A stretch of DNA of 64,000 nt from Simplicispira hankyongi (GCF_003570885.1 NZ_QXJC01000001.1:930001-994000), one strand, 5' to 3'; positions 30,666 through 39,353 are shown, counted from the stretch's first letter. The notes: a model not told the origin generated them from the sequence alone. Program-made: numbers and translations.

Positions 30666-31745
30666 TCAAAGCACACACGCAAGCCGACTGCCCTGCCCGG
30701 CCGAATTGGCCTGCATCTGGCCGATGGCTGCGGCCCGCGCAAAACCCGCAGCGCGGAAGGCGCCAAGCACCACGGGCACGGCCGCTTCGCTGCAACTCAC
30801 CAGCAAGCCACCGCTGGTCTGCGGGTCGGTGAGCAGCGTACGCTGCCACTCGGGCGCCGCCTCGGGCCAGAGCACTTCCTCGCCATAGGCCGCCCAGTTG
30901 CGGGCCGAAGCACCGGTCGCGATGCCGGACTGCGCCAACTGGCGGGCTGCGTCGATCAAGGGCAGCTCGCCCAGGCGCAGTTGTGCCGAGAGGCCCGAGC
31001 CACGGCAAATTTCCAGCAAATGGCCGGCCAGCCCGAAGCCGGTGACGTCGGTCATGGCGTGCAGGCCGTCGATGGGCGCCAAGGTCTCACCCACGCGGTT
31101 GAGCTGCGTGGTATGGCGCAACATCTCGGCGTAGCCGTCCGCCTCCAGAAGGCCCTTTTTCAGGGCGGCCGAGAGCACTCCCACGCCGAGCGGCTTGCCC
31201 AATACCAGAACATCGCCCGCGCGCGCATCGGCGTTGCGGCGCACCTGATCGGGGTGGACCAGGCCCAGCGCCACCAGGCCATAAATGGGTTCGAGCACAT
31301 CAATCGAATGCCCGCCGGCGATCGGAATGCCCGCCTCGCGGCAGACGCTGGCGCCCCCTTCCAGAATGCGGCCGATGACTTCGGGCGGGAGCTTGGCGAT
31401 CGGCATGCCGACCAGGGCCAGCGCCAGAATCGGCCGCCCGCCCATGGCGTAAATATCCGAGAGCGCATTGGTCGCCGCAATGCGGCCGAAGTCGAATGGA
31501 TCGTCGACGATAGGGGTGAAGAAATCGGTGGTGGCCACCAGCGCCTGCTGGTCGTTCAGGCGGTAGACGGCGGCGTCGTCGCTGGTTTCGGTGCCGACCA
31601 TCAGCTCTGGCGGCACGATGCCTTGTGGCGCGCGTGCCAAAATCTCACGCAGCAGGCCCGGCGCTATCTTGCAGCCGCAGCCCCCACCATGTGCGAATTG
31701 GGTCAGTTTTACCGGTTCGGAGGAAGGCGGGGTTACAGCTTGCAT
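30666..31745 (-). CDS. selD: Selenide, water dikinase
   Basis: A 359-residue enzyme making selenophosphate from selenide and ATP. The catalytic pair C23 and K26 is in HGGGCGCK, so this is the cysteine form, not a selenoprotein. ATP-binding elements follow (VGTETSDDAAVYRL, TTDFFTPIVDDPFDFGRIAATNALSDIYAMGG). The start at 31745 (MQAVTPPS) has GGA at suitable distance; an ATG 11 codons upstream is also open. It is divergent from mnmH, which uses its product; no selA, selB or selC is in the window. Confidence 0.95.
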   Translation of the reverse strand: MQAVTPPSSEPVKLTQFAHGGGCGCKIAPGLLREILARAPQGIVPPELMVGTETSDDAAVYRLNDQQALVATTDFFTPIVDDPFDFGRIAATNALSDIYAMGGRPILALALVGMPIAKLPPEVIGRILEGGASVCREAGIPIAGGHSIDVLEPIYGLVALGLVHPDQVRRNADARAGDVLVLGKPLGVGVLSAALKKGLLEADGYAEMLRHTTQLNRVGETLAPIDGLHAMTDVTGFGLAGHLLEICRGSGLSAQLRLGELPLIDAARQLAQSGIATGASARNWAAYGEEVLWPEAAPEWQRTLLTDPQTSGGLLVSCSEAAVPVVLGAFRAAGFARAAAIGQMQANSAGQGSRLACVL

Positions 31746-31811
31746 AGTGCGTCCGATTGTGCCAGCCACTCCATTCACGCCTCACCTTTCACCCTTCTGG
31801 CAGGAGCCTTC

Positions 31812-32894
31812 ATGAGCCACCGCGGCCCCGTCCCCGTCTCCGAGCGCCATGCGTTCGACACCGTGATCGACGCCCGTTCACCGGCGGAATTTGCCATCGA
31901 CCACATTCCCGGCGCCATCAACTGCCCGGTGCTGGACGACGACGAGCGCCGCATCGTCGGCACGCTGTACAAGCAGCAAGGCGCGTTCGAGGCGCGGCGC
32001 ATGGGCGGCGCTTTTGTAGCGGCCAACCTGGCGCGGCATTTGCAGGGGCGTTTTGCCGAGCAGCCGGCGCGCTGGAAGCCGCTGGTGTACTGCTGGCGCG
32101 GCGGCATGCGCAGTGGCTCCATGGTGACCTGGCTGCGCATGGTGGGCTGGGACGCGCAGCAACTTGCCGGCGGCTACAAGACCTGGCGGCGCCATGTCAT
32201 GGCGCAGATTGCGGTGCTCTCGCCGCAGTTGCAGATGCGTGTGGTCTGCGGCCCCACCGGCAGCGCCAAGACGCGGGTGCTTGAGGCACTGGCAGCGCAG
32301 GGCGAGCAGGTGCTCGACCTGGAAGCTCTGGCGCGGCACCGCGGTTCGGTGCTGGGCGCGTGGCCAGGCGTGGCACAGCCCTCGCAGACGGCGTTCGAAA
32401 CGGCACTGGCGGCCGTGATGGAAACGTTTGATCTCTCCCGCCCGGTGTACGTCGAAGCCGAGAGCAGCCGCATTGGCCGCATCAGCGTGCCGCCCGAACT
32501 GCTACAGCGGCTGCGCGCCAGCCCCTGTGTGGAGATTGTGGCCAGCCCCGCTGCCCGGCTCGATTTTCTGCTGCGCGACTACGCCAACCTGGGCGACGAC
32601 CCCGAGCGGCTGGCCCAGCAACTGCATGCGCTGCGCGAGCTGCATGGCCGCGAGGTCATCGAACGCTGGCAGGCCTGGGCCCATGAGCGGGCTCTGGCGC
32701 CGCTGTTTGGCGAGCTGATGGCGCTGCACTACGACCCGCTGTATGCACGCTCGCAGAGCACGCATTTGTTCCAGTGGCCCAAGCGCCTGAGCGTGAGCGC
32801 CGAGGCGCTGGCTGCGGCGGACATTGCGCTCCTGGCGGCGGCGGTGGTGCGCCTGCCTTGGCCTGCGCAGGCTCTTGAGCGTCCACTTCCTTAA
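31812..32894 (+). CDS. mnmH: tRNA 2-selenouridine synthase
   Basis: A 360-residue enzyme (also called SelU or YbbB) that replaces sulfur with selenium in 2-thiouridine at the wobble position of Lys, Glu and Gln tRNAs. The N-terminal rhodanese domain has the catalytic C94 in YCWRGGMRSGS; a P-loop GPTGSAKT is at residues 147-154. CAGGAG precedes the ATG. It is divergent from selD across a 66-nt gap, which marks the selenouridine trait. Confidence 0.95.
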   Translation: MSHRGPVPVSERHAFDTVIDARSPAEFAIDHIPGAINCPVLDDDERRIVGTLYKQQGAFEARRMGGAFVAANLARHLQGRFAEQPARWKPLVYCWRGGMRSGSMVTWLRMVGWDAQQLAGGYKTWRRHVMAQIAVLSPQLQMRVVCGPTGSAKTRVLEALAAQGEQVLDLEALARHRGSVLGAWPGVAQPSQTAFETALAAVMETFDLSRPVYVEAESSRIGRISVPPELLQRLRASPCVEIVASPAARLDFLLRDYANLGDDPERLAQQLHALRELHGREVIERWQAWAHERALAPLFGELMALHYDPLYARSQSTHLFQWPKRLSVSAEALAAADIALLAAAVVRLPWPAQALERPLP

Positions 32895-32897
32895 CGG

Positions 32898-32965
32898 AAA
32901 ATTTCAAGCAAAAATGGCTTCTAGCGCTTATCCAGTAAGCCTTAGAAGCTCATTTATTGATAGCA
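32898..32965 (+). repeat. Dispersed palindromic repeat, copy E
   Basis: The arms CTAGCGCTTA (32921-32930) and TAAGCCTTAG (32936-32945) flank a 5-nt loop; the left flank is ATGGCTT and the right flank AAGCTCATTTATTGATAGC. It lies between the convergent mnmH and DUF2249 genes. Confidence 0.8.
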
Positions 32966-32984
32966 AGTTACGAAAAAACGTTGT

Positions 32985-33239
32985 TCACACCCGAACGAAG
33001 TCAATGACGATGGCGCCCGGCTCGCGCTGCTGGTAGGTGATCTCCACTGCAGCGCCATAACGCGCCTGCAGTTGCTGCAGCAGCGGCAGCGGATCGTGGT
33101 CGTTGACGAAGCGCATGGTCTCGCCGGGGTGCAGCGAATCGAGCGCACCAAAGATGGCGGCATGGCGAAAACGCTTGGCAACGCCGCGTGCATCGAAGGG
33201 GTAAATGGCGTCAGGCGAGGTGTGGACGTGGGCGTTCAT
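32985..33239 (-). CDS. DUF2249 domain protein
   Basis: An 84-residue protein made of one DUF2249 domain (core LHPGETMRFVNDHDPLPLLQQLQARYG, ending PGAIVIDFVRV). The family is often found near nitric oxide and denitrification genes, but the biochemical role is not settled. It is a single-gene unit. A strong inverted repeat lies just upstream (33252-33278) and may be its operator. Confidence 0.85.
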   Translation of the reverse strand: MNAHVHTSPDAIYPFDARGVAKRFRHAAIFGALDSLHPGETMRFVNDHDPLPLLQQLQARYGAAVEITYQQREPGAIVIDFVRV

Positions 33240-33251
33240 GGTGCGGGAATT

Positions 33252-33278
33252 TAAAGATTCATGAAGAAGGAATCTTTA
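33252..33278 (-). promoter_or_regulatory. Perfect 9-bp inverted repeat before the DUF2249 gene (NsrR-like operator candidate)
   Basis: TAAAGATTC (33252-33260) and GAATCTTTA (33270-33278) are perfect inverted arms 9 nt apart, 13 nt upstream of the start codon. The inner 23-mer AAGATTC-N9-GAATCTT has the length and the AAGAT/ATCTT ends of the NsrR (nitric oxide repressor) box, but its centre differs from the consensus. It could instead be an mRNA hairpin. Confidence 0.45.
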
Positions 33279-33347
33279 GTGTACCGCTGGTCGGCACCCG
33301 CGCCTGCGTTGGCCCTGCCGGCAATGGGGCCGAATGGTGCCTGGCCG

Positions 33348-34742
33348 CTACACCATGTCCTGCGGCCGCACCCAGGCGTCAAACTGCGCCCCGGTCAGAT
33401 GGCCGCTGGCCACCGCCGCCTCGCGCAGGCTAAGCCCGCCCTTGTGCGCAGCCTTGGCGATCTGCGCGGCCTTGTCGTAGCCGATGTGCGGGTTCAAGGC
33501 GGTCACCAGCATCAAGGACCGTTCCAGCAGTTCCGTGATGCGCTCGCGCCGCGGCTCTATGCCCTGCGCGCAGTGGTGGTCAAAGCTGGCCATGCCGTCG
33601 GCCAGCAGGCGCACGCTTTGCAGGAAGTTGTGGATCACCATGGGGCGAAACACATTGAGTTCGAAGTTGCCCGAAGCGCCGCCGATGTTGATCGCCACGT
33701 CGTTGCCCAGCACCTGGCAGCACAGCATGGTCATCGCCTCGCACTGCGTCGGGTTCACCTTGCCGGGCATGATGGACGAGCCTGGCTCGTTCTCGGGAAT
33801 GGCGATTTCGCCCAGCCCGCTGCGCGGCCCGCTGGCCAGCCAGCGCACGTCGTTGGCGATCTTCATCAGACTGGCGGCGAGGCCCTTGAGGGCACCGTGG
33901 GCGTTGACCAGCGCGTCGCACGTGGCCAGCGCCTCGAACTTGTTGGGCGCTGTGACGAGCGGAAGACCGGTCAGATCGGCCAGCTCCTGCGCCACGGCCT
34001 GGGCGTAGCCCTCCGGTGCATTGAGGCCAGTGCCCACGGCCGTGCCGCCTAGCGCCAGCTCGCCCAGATGCGGCAGCGCCGCGCGCACATGCTGCTCGGC
34101 GTGGTGCAACTGCGCCACCCAGCCCGAGATTTCCTGCCCAAGAGTGATGGGGGTCGCATCCTGCAAATGGGTGCGGCCGATCTTGACGATGTCGGCAAAC
34201 GCCTCGGCCTTGGCCCCCAGCGTCGTGCGCAGGGCCTGCAAAGCCGGCAGGAGTTTGCGTACCAGCGCGTGGACGGCGGCGACGTGCATGGCGGTGGGAA
34301 ACACGTCGTTGCTCGACTGGCTCTTGTTCACGTCGTCGTTCGGGTGCACCAGCCGGCCCTCGCCGCGCGCACCGCCGAGCAACTGGCTGGCGCGGTTGGC
34401 CAGCACCTCGTTCATGTTCATGTTGGTCTGCGTGCCCGAACCCGTCTGCCAGACGACGAGCGGGAATTCGCCCGCGTGCGTGCCGGCAATCACCTCGTCC
34501 GCCGCCGCGACGATGGCCGTGGCCTTGGCCGCATCGAGCAGCCCGAGCGACTGGTTCACGTAAGCGCTGGCGCGTTTGACCTGCGCCAGCGCGCGCAACA
34601 GTTCGGGCGCCATGCGCTCGCCCGAGATGTCGAAGTGCTGCAGCGAGCGTTGCGTCTGGGCGCCCCATAGCCGCTCGGCCGGGACGTCAATGGGGCCAAA
34701 GGTGTCGCGCTCGGTGCGCGTGGCCTGGAGGCGGGATTCCAT
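33348..34742 (-). CDS. fumC: Fumarate hydratase, class II
   Basis: A 464-residue oxygen-stable, iron-free fumarase of the citric acid cycle. The superfamily signature [13 protein letters not shown] is present, as are [14 protein letters not shown] and [16 protein letters not shown]. The start [16 protein letters not shown] is preceded by AAGGAG; a longer frame adds 45 unrelated residues. It is divergent from the class I fumarase, with a 186-nt gap that must hold both promoters. Confidence 0.96.
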   Translation of the reverse strand: MESRLQATRTERDTFGPIDVPAERLWGAQTQRSLQHFDISGERMAPELLRALAQVKRASAYVNQSLGLLDAAKATAIVAAADEVIAGTHAGEFPLVVWQTGSGTQTNMNMNEVLANRASQLLGGARGEGRLVHPNDDVNKSQSSNDVFPTAMHVAAVHALVRKLLPALQALRTTLGAKAEAFADIVKIGRTHLQDATPITLGQEISGWVAQLHHAEQHVRAALPHLGELALGGTAVGTGLNAPEGYAQAVAQELADLTGLPLVTAPNKFEALATCDALVNAHGALKGLAASLMKIANDVRWLASGPRSGLGEIAIPENEPGSSIMPGKVNPTQCEAMTMLCCQVLGNDVAINIGGASGNFELNVFRPMVIHNFLQSVRLLADGMASFDHHCAQGIEPRRERITELLERSLMLVTALNPHIGYDKAAQIAKAAHKGGLSLREAAVASGHLTGAQFDAWVRPQDMV

Positions 34743-34928
34743 GGTGAACAAACTCCTTCTCGTGGTAGGTAGGGGCCGCAGGCCTGGGGCGCAGCATAGC
34801 GCCGCAGGGGTTTCGCTGCGCGGTAGCCACTGTGCGGTGGCCGCTGCGCCGCCCGCGGGGACGACAGGACCGTGCAAGCCGGCAGCGCGATAATTTCAAC
34901 TTTTCGCGCACCCCACAACCGCCCCGCC

Positions 34929-36476
34929 ATGACCACCAGCATCCGCCAAGAAGACCTGATCGAATCCGTCGCCGCCGCGCTGCAGTACATCAGCTACTAC
35001 CACCCGGCAGACTACATCGCCCACCTGGCACGCGCCTACGAGCGCGAACAAAGCCCCGCCGCCAAGGATGCGATGGCGCAGATTCTGACCAACAGCAAGA
35101 TGAGCGCCACCGGCCACCGGCCCATCTGCCAGGACACCGGCATCGTCAACGTGTTCCTGAAAGTCGGCATGGACGTGCGCTGGGAAGGCTTTACCGGCAG
35201 CCTGGACGACGCCATCAACGAAGGCGTGCGCCGTGGCTACAACCACCCGGACAACACCTTGCGCGCCAGCATCGTGGCCGACCCGCTGTTTGCCCGCAAG
35301 AACACCAAGGACAACACGCCGGCCGTCATCGTCACCGAGATCGTGCCGGGCGGCAAACTCGACATCACCGTCGCGGCCAAGGGCGGCGGCTCGGAAAACA
35401 AAAGCAAGATGATCATGCTCAACCCCAGCGACAGCGTGATCGACTGGGTGCTCAAAACCGTGCCCACCATGGGCGCCGGCTGGTGCCCGCCGGGCATGCT
35501 GGGCATCGGCATCGGCGGCACGGCGGAAAAGGCCGTGCTGATGGCCAAGCAAAGCCTGATGGACGACCTGGACATGTACGAGCTGCAGGCCAAGTCCTCG
35601 CGCGGCGAGCCGCTGACGCAAACCGAGGAGTTGCGCCTGGAGCTGTTCACCAAGGTCAACGCCCTGGGCATTGGCGCGCAAGGCCTGGGCGGCCTGACCA
35701 CCGTGCTCGACGTGAAAATCAAGATGTACCCCACGCACGCCGCCAGCAAGCCCGTGGCCATGATCCCCAACTGCGCCGCCACGCGCCACGCGCATTTCGT
35801 CATGGACGGCTCGGGCCCGGTCTACCTCGATCCACCGTCGCTCGACCTCTGGCCCAAGGTGCAGTGGTTGCCCGACACGCAAAAAAGCCGGCGCATCGAC
35901 CTCAATGCACTGACCCCCGCCGAGGTGGCAAGCTGGAAGCCCGGTGAAACGCTGCTGCTCAACGGCAAGATGCTCACGGGGCGCGACGCCGCGCACAAAC
36001 GCATTCAGGAGATGCTGGCCAAGGGCGAGAAGCTGCCCGTCGACTTCACCAACCGCGTCATCTACTACGTGGGCCCGGTGGACCCGGTGCGCGACGAAGT
36101 CGTCGGCCCTGCGGGCCCGACCACGGCCACGCGCATGGACAAGTTCACCGAGATGATGCTGGCGCAAACCGGCCTGATCGCCATGATCGGCAAGTCCGAG
36201 CGCGGCCCGGTGGCCATCGAAGCCATCAAGAACCACAAATCGGCCTACCTCATGGCCGTGGGCGGCGCCGCCTACCTGGTCTCCAAGGCCATCAAGCACG
36301 CCAAGGTCGTGGGCTTTGAAGACCTGGGCATGGAAGCCATCTACGAGTTCGACGTGGTCGACATGCCGGTCACCGTGGCCGTCGATGCGGGTGGCACCAG
36401 CGTCCATACCACCGGCCCGGCCGCATGGCAAAAGCGCATCGCAGCCGGTGAATTCATCGAGCTGACGAGCGCCTGA
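34929..36476 (+). CDS. fumA: Fumarate hydratase, class I (iron-sulfur)
   Basis: A 515-residue [4Fe-4S] fumarase of the one-chain FumA/FumB type. The N-terminal alpha part has the cluster-ligand motif ICQDTG near residue 65 and GWCPPGMLGIGIGG near 180; NCAATRHAHF near 280 carries a further cysteine. The C-terminal beta part starts near 330 (GEVASWKPGETLLLNGKMLTGRDAAHKRIQ-like). The start at MTTSIRQEDL is chosen because the protein fold begins there. It is eight nt from murI. The oxygen-labile enzyme beside the stable one suggests switching with oxygen or iron supply. Confidence 0.95.
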   Translation: MTTSIRQEDLIESVAAALQYISYYHPADYIAHLARAYEREQSPAAKDAMAQILTNSKMSATGHRPICQDTGIVNVFLKVGMDVRWEGFTGSLDDAINEGVRRGYNHPDNTLRASIVADPLFARKNTKDNTPAVIVTEIVPGGKLDITVAAKGGGSENKSKMIMLNPSDSVIDWVLKTVPTMGAGWCPPGMLGIGIGGTAEKAVLMAKQSLMDDLDMYELQAKSSRGEPLTQTEELRLELFTKVNALGIGAQGLGGLTTVLDVKIKMYPTHAASKPVAMIPNCAATRHAHFVMDGSGPVYLDPPSLDLWPKVQWLPDTQKSRRIDLNALTPAEVASWKPGETLLLNGKMLTGRDAAHKRIQEMLAKGEKLPVDFTNRVIYYVGPVDPVRDEVVGPAGPTTATRMDKFTEMMLAQTGLIAMIGKSERGPVAIEAIKNHKSAYLMAVGGAAYLVSKAIKHAKVVGFEDLGMEAIYEFDVVDMPVTVAVDAGGTSVHTTGPAAWQKRIAAGEFIELTSA

Positions 36477-36492
36477 ACGGAGTTTGCCCGGC

Positions 36493-37371
36493 GTGTCCGC
36501 GCCCTCTTTTGCAGCCTCTGCGTCCGATGCGCCCATAGGCGTCTTCGACAGCGGCGTCGGCGGCCTCAGCGTGCTGCAAGCCCTGCGCGCCGAGCTGCCG
36601 CACGAGCGCTTCGTCTACCTGGCCGACAGCGCCAACGCGCCCTACGGCGACGCGCGCGGCGATGCCTTCGTCGCGGCGCGCACCCATGCCATCACCGCGT
36701 ACCTGAGCGCGCAGCACCACATCAAGGCGCTGGTCGTGGCCTGCAACACCGCCACCGCCGCCGCCATCCATGAAGTGCGCGCGCGCCGCCCCGATCTGCC
36801 GTTGGTCGGCGTCGAACCAGCGCTCAAGCCGGCCGTGGCGCTCAGCCAGACCGGGCACATTGGTGTCATCGGCACGCGCGGCACGCTGACCAGCGCCAAG
36901 TTCGCCAAGCTGCTGGCCTCGCTGCAGGGGCAGGCAGAGTTCACCGTGCAGCCCTGCGACGGCCTGGCCCATGCGATCGAGCGCAGCACCGCGCAAGACC
37001 CGCCCAGCGACCCACTCGCTACAGAAACAAGAGCGCTTTGCGCACGCTACACAAGCGCCATGGGGCGTTTTGGCAACAAGCCGGGCGAGATCGACACCCT
37101 GGTGCTGGGCTGCACGCACTATGTGTTCGTGCAGCACGAGCTGCGCGCGCTGCTCGGCCCGCAGGTGCAAATGATCTCCACCGGCGAACCCGTGGCGCGC
37201 CAGACGCGGCGCCTGCTTCAAGCCGCCGGCGCCCTGGCGCCGGAGAGCGCGGTGGCTGCTGCGCCCCTGCTCATGACCACCGGGCCGCTGGCACAGCTGC
37301 AAACCGCCGCAGCACGCTGGCTGCAGCTGCCGGCAGCGTGCTGCCACAGCATTGCCGTGCCCAGCGTCTAA
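36493..37371 (+). CDS. murI: Glutamate racemase
   Basis: A 292-residue enzyme making D-glutamate for peptidoglycan. The catalytic cysteines are C84 (VACNTATAA) and C207 (LGCTHY), with the substrate loop GVFDSGVGGLSV near residue 16. The start is set at GTG 36493, 10 nt after GGAG; a TTG at 36484 is too close to that Shine-Dalgarno. It follows fumA closely and is probably co-transcribed. The second-half HY is followed by Val where most family members have Pro. Confidence 0.94.
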   Translation: MSAPSFAASASDAPIGVFDSGVGGLSVLQALRAELPHERFVYLADSANAPYGDARGDAFVAARTHAITAYLSAQHHIKALVVACNTATAAAIHEVRARRPDLPLVGVEPALKPAVALSQTGHIGVIGTRGTLTSAKFAKLLASLQGQAEFTVQPCDGLAHAIERSTAQDPPSDPLATETRALCARYTSAMGRFGNKPGEIDTLVLGCTHYVFVQHELRALLGPQVQMISTGEPVARQTRRLLQAAGALAPESAVAAAPLLMTTGPLAQLQTAAARWLQLPAACCHSIAVPSV

Positions 37372-37434
37372 TTCTGGTTAAATCGACCTCAAACGCTTAC
37401 CCAGTAAGCGCTGGCAGCTATCAAAATAGAGGTT
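37372..37434 (+). repeat. Dispersed palindromic repeat, copy G
   Basis: AAACGCTTAC and GTAAGCGCT-type arms are separated by a short loop, with flank GACCTC on the left and GGCAGCTATCAAAATAG on the right. It fills the whole 61-nt gap between the convergent murI and metallopeptidase genes. Confidence 0.75.
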
Positions 37435-37957
37435 ATGCGGCCGCCCACAGGCGCTCGCCTGCGCGCTCGATGTGCGTGAGGTAGAGGCGCAGGTCCAACT
37501 CGTACTGGTGGTAGGCCGGCTCCATGTGCACGCACAGCTGGTAGAAGGCCTTGTTGTGCTCGCGCTCGCGCAGGTGGGCCAGCTCGTGGACCACGATCAT
37601 GCGCAAGAACTCGTCGGGCGCCTGCTTGAACATCGCGGCCACGCGGATCTCGTGCTTGGCCGCCAGCTTGCCGCCCTGCACGCGCGAGACGCTGGTGTGC
37701 AAGCCCAGCGCGTTGCGCACCACGTGGATCTTGTTGTCGAACAACACCTTGTTGATCGCATCGGCATTGCGCAGATAGCGGTTCTTCAGCTCGGTGGTGT
37801 AGTGGTACAGCGCCTTGTCGGTGCGCACGCCATGGGCCTGCGGGTACTTGCGCAGCAGCAGCACGGCCAGGCCGCTGCCGCCCTCACCCAGCAGACCACG
37901 CACCTGGTCCTGCAGGGCCTGCGGGTAGGCGCGCAGATAGGGCAAGTCGCTGTGCAT
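37433..37957 (-). CDS. M48/YgjP-type metallopeptidase
   Basis: A 174-residue protein with the zinc-protease motif HELAHLREREHNKAFYQL near residue 123, of the YgjP/WLM-like group (DUF45). The second part of the motif includes the downstream histidine H-N-KAFY, and a Glu lies in HMEP. Such proteins are small soluble zinc peptidases of unknown substrate. It lies 55 nt downstream of the acidic hypothetical gene in the same direction. Confidence 0.85.
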   Translation of the reverse strand: MHSDLPYLRAYPQALQDQVRGLLGEGGSGLAVLLLRKYPQAHGVRTDKALYHYTTELKNRYLRNADAINKVLFDNKIHVVRNALGLHTSVSRVQGGKLAAKHEIRVAAMFKQAPDEFLRMIVVHELAHLREREHNKAFYQLCVHMEPAYHQYELDLRLYLTHIERAGERLWAAA

Positions 37958-38011
37958 GGCCGTTCAGAGTGGCTGGCCGCAGGGCTGCGGTCAGCGCTTT
38001 CAGGGGAAGAA

Positions 38012-38644
38012 TCAGTGCAGATGGCGCGGCCGGCGGCCACCGCTGCCGCCATGGCTGCCCCCCGCGCCGCCGGGGCCGCGCGGCGGTTTGCCGATTTCGA
38101 GCGAGTTCACAAGGGCGTCAAAGCGCTGCGTGAACAACTTGTCGATCTCGGCCACAACGCCGCCCAGCTCTGCGCCGTCGAAATGGCGCTCCATGGTGTT
38201 GACCACGTCCTGCACCAGCAGGTCGCGCTGCACCTGCATGATGGCGGCCGGGGTCGGACCGACAAACACAATGGTGAAGTCGTCGCGCGAATCGCCTTCT
38301 TCCTCTTCATCGTCCTCATCGAATTCGACGTCGTAGAACGTCACTTCAAGCGCAGCCCCTTGCTCGGCCAGCTCGTTGAGGTTCATGCACATTTCGTCAA
38401 GCGACTGGCGGAAATCGTCGTCACCGCGCACCGTCCAGCACATCTGCAGCGTATGGCGCTTGGCGTCGAACTCAATGCCGGGCTCTTCTTCGTACGCGCT
38501 GGCAGCGCCATCGGCAAGCGAGCGGGCACCAGCATACTTCCAGAGGGGTTTGAGCGCCTCTTGCAGCTGCTCATAGGCCACATCTGCACGGAGCGACACG
38601 TCGCCGTGCAGGTGGATTTCGAGGGGAGCGTTGAAATTAGACAT
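38012..38644 (-). CDS. Acidic conserved hypothetical protein (DUF6806-like)
   Basis: A 210-residue cytoplasmic protein. The start MSNFNAPLEIHLHGDVSLR is chosen because the longer frame runs through the tRNA-Leu gene. It contains a run of acidic residues (EFDEDDEEEEGDSRDD) near residue 110 and a Gly-rich, basic, His-ending tail (GGAGGSHGGSGGRRPRHLH). I associate it with the DUF6806 family of Comamonadaceae; no function is known to me. It directly follows tRNA-Leu(UAA). Confidence 0.7.
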   Translation of the reverse strand: MSNFNAPLEIHLHGDVSLRADVAYEQLQEALKPLWKYAGARSLADGAASAYEEEPGIEFDAKRHTLQMCWTVRGDDDFRQSLDEMCMNLNELAEQGAALEVTFYDVEFDEDDEEEEGDSRDDFTIVFVGPTPAAIMQVQRDLLVQDVVNTMERHFDGAELGGVVAEIDKLFTQRFDALVNSLEIGKPPRGPGGAGGSHGGSGGRRPRHLH

Positions 38645-38656
38645 TGTTGATCCTGG

Positions 38657-38748
38657 TGGTGCCCCGAGCCGGGGTCGAACCGGCACGCCCTCTTGCGAGA
38701 AGCGGCGGATTTTAAGTCCGCAGTGTCTACCAATTTCACCATCGGGGC
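38657..38748 (-). tRNA. tRNA-Leu(UAA)
   Basis: A 92-nt class II tRNA with encoded CCA. The acceptor GCCCCGA pairs with TCGGGGC, the anticodon stem GCGGA/TCCGC encloses CTTAAAA (anticodon TAA), and a long variable arm follows. It is the last gene of the tRNA cluster, 12 nt before the hypothetical gene. Confidence 0.95.
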
Positions 38749-38843
38749 GCTCGATTGCCCAAGCCGACTGCAGCGTAACGCCGCAGCCACAGCCGCGCAA
38801 TGAGTCCTGCGCTCCAGATGCATTCGTTTTTGAGACAGGCAAG

Positions 38844-38874
38844 AAAAAAGGGAAGCCTTGCAGCTTCCCTTTTT
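38844..38874 (-). terminator. Intrinsic terminator after tRNA-Gly copy 2
   Basis: AAAAAAGGGAAGC (38844-38856) and GCTTCCCTTTTT (38863-38874) form a stem with T-runs on both strands and a 6-nt loop. It lies just downstream of tRNA-Gly on the minus strand. Its stem is nearly the same as that of the terminator at 39153. Confidence 0.8.
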
Positions 38875-38879
38875 GAAAT

Positions 38880-38955
38880 TGGAGCGGGAAAAGAGTCTCG
38901 AACTCTCGACCTCAACCTTGGCAAGGTTGCGCTCTACCAACTGAGCTATTCCCGC
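38880..38955 (-). tRNA. tRNA-Gly(GCC), second copy
   Basis: A 76-nt tRNA with encoded CCA. The acceptor GCGGGAA pairs with TTCCCGC and the anticodon stem CAACC/GGTTG encloses TTGCCAA (anticodon GCC). It is identical over its length to the copy at 39192-39267. Confidence 0.95.
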
Positions 38956-39062
38956 ATGACCTGCTTGACTACCGAATACCCTAAAGCTTCGAAAGTTTGA
39001 CAGCTTTCAATTATAACTCACTTTTCCACATCGACTGGAAAAACAAGAAAAAACCAGAGCCC

Positions 39063-39136
39063 TGGAGGCGCGGTCCGGAGTCGAACCGGACTAACCGGAT
39101 TTGCAATCCGGGGCATAACCGCTTTGCTACCGCGCC
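39063..39136 (-). tRNA. tRNA-Cys(GCA)
   Basis: A 74-nt tRNA with encoded CCA. The acceptor GGCGCGG pairs with CCGCGCC and the anticodon stem CCGGA/TCCGG encloses TTGCAAA (anticodon GCA). It lies between the two identical tRNA-Gly genes. Confidence 0.95.
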
Positions 39137-39152
39137 CAATTTTCGCCATCAC

Positions 39153-39181
39153 AAAAAAGGGAAGCGGACGCTTCCCTTTTT
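39153..39181 (-). terminator. Intrinsic terminator after tRNA-Gly copy 1
   Basis: AAAAAAGGGAAGCG and CGCTTCCCTTTTT form a stem with T-runs on both strands. It lies between the first tRNA-Gly and tRNA-Cys and shares the GGGAAGC stem with the terminator at 38844. Confidence 0.75.
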
Positions 39182-39191
39182 CGCCAAAACC

Positions 39192-39267
39192 TGGAGCGGG
39201 AAAAGAGTCTCGAACTCTCGACCTCAACCTTGGCAAGGTTGCGCTCTACCAACTGAGCTATTCCCGC
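39192..39267 (-). tRNA. tRNA-Gly(GCC), first copy
   Basis: A 76-nt tRNA with encoded CCA and anticodon GCC, identical to the copy at 38880-38955. It is the first gene of the four-tRNA cluster, about 87 nt downstream of the lon stop codon. Confidence 0.95.
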
Positions 39268-39353
39268 GTTTTCTGCAGCCTATTATTCTAGAACAAAAAC
39301 GCTGCGATGGGTGAAATTGTAGCGCAAGTTTTGGGCCCTGCGCCACCTCGGTA

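Noticed and set aside
37014-37078. Possible repeat copy inside murI
   Set aside because: GAGCGCTT and AAGCGCCA arms with a GGGGCGTTTTGG flank look like a decayed copy, but the spacing of the arms is 14 nt instead of 5-11, and the encoded RALCARYTSAMG segment looks like normal MurI sequence. Not strong enough to list.
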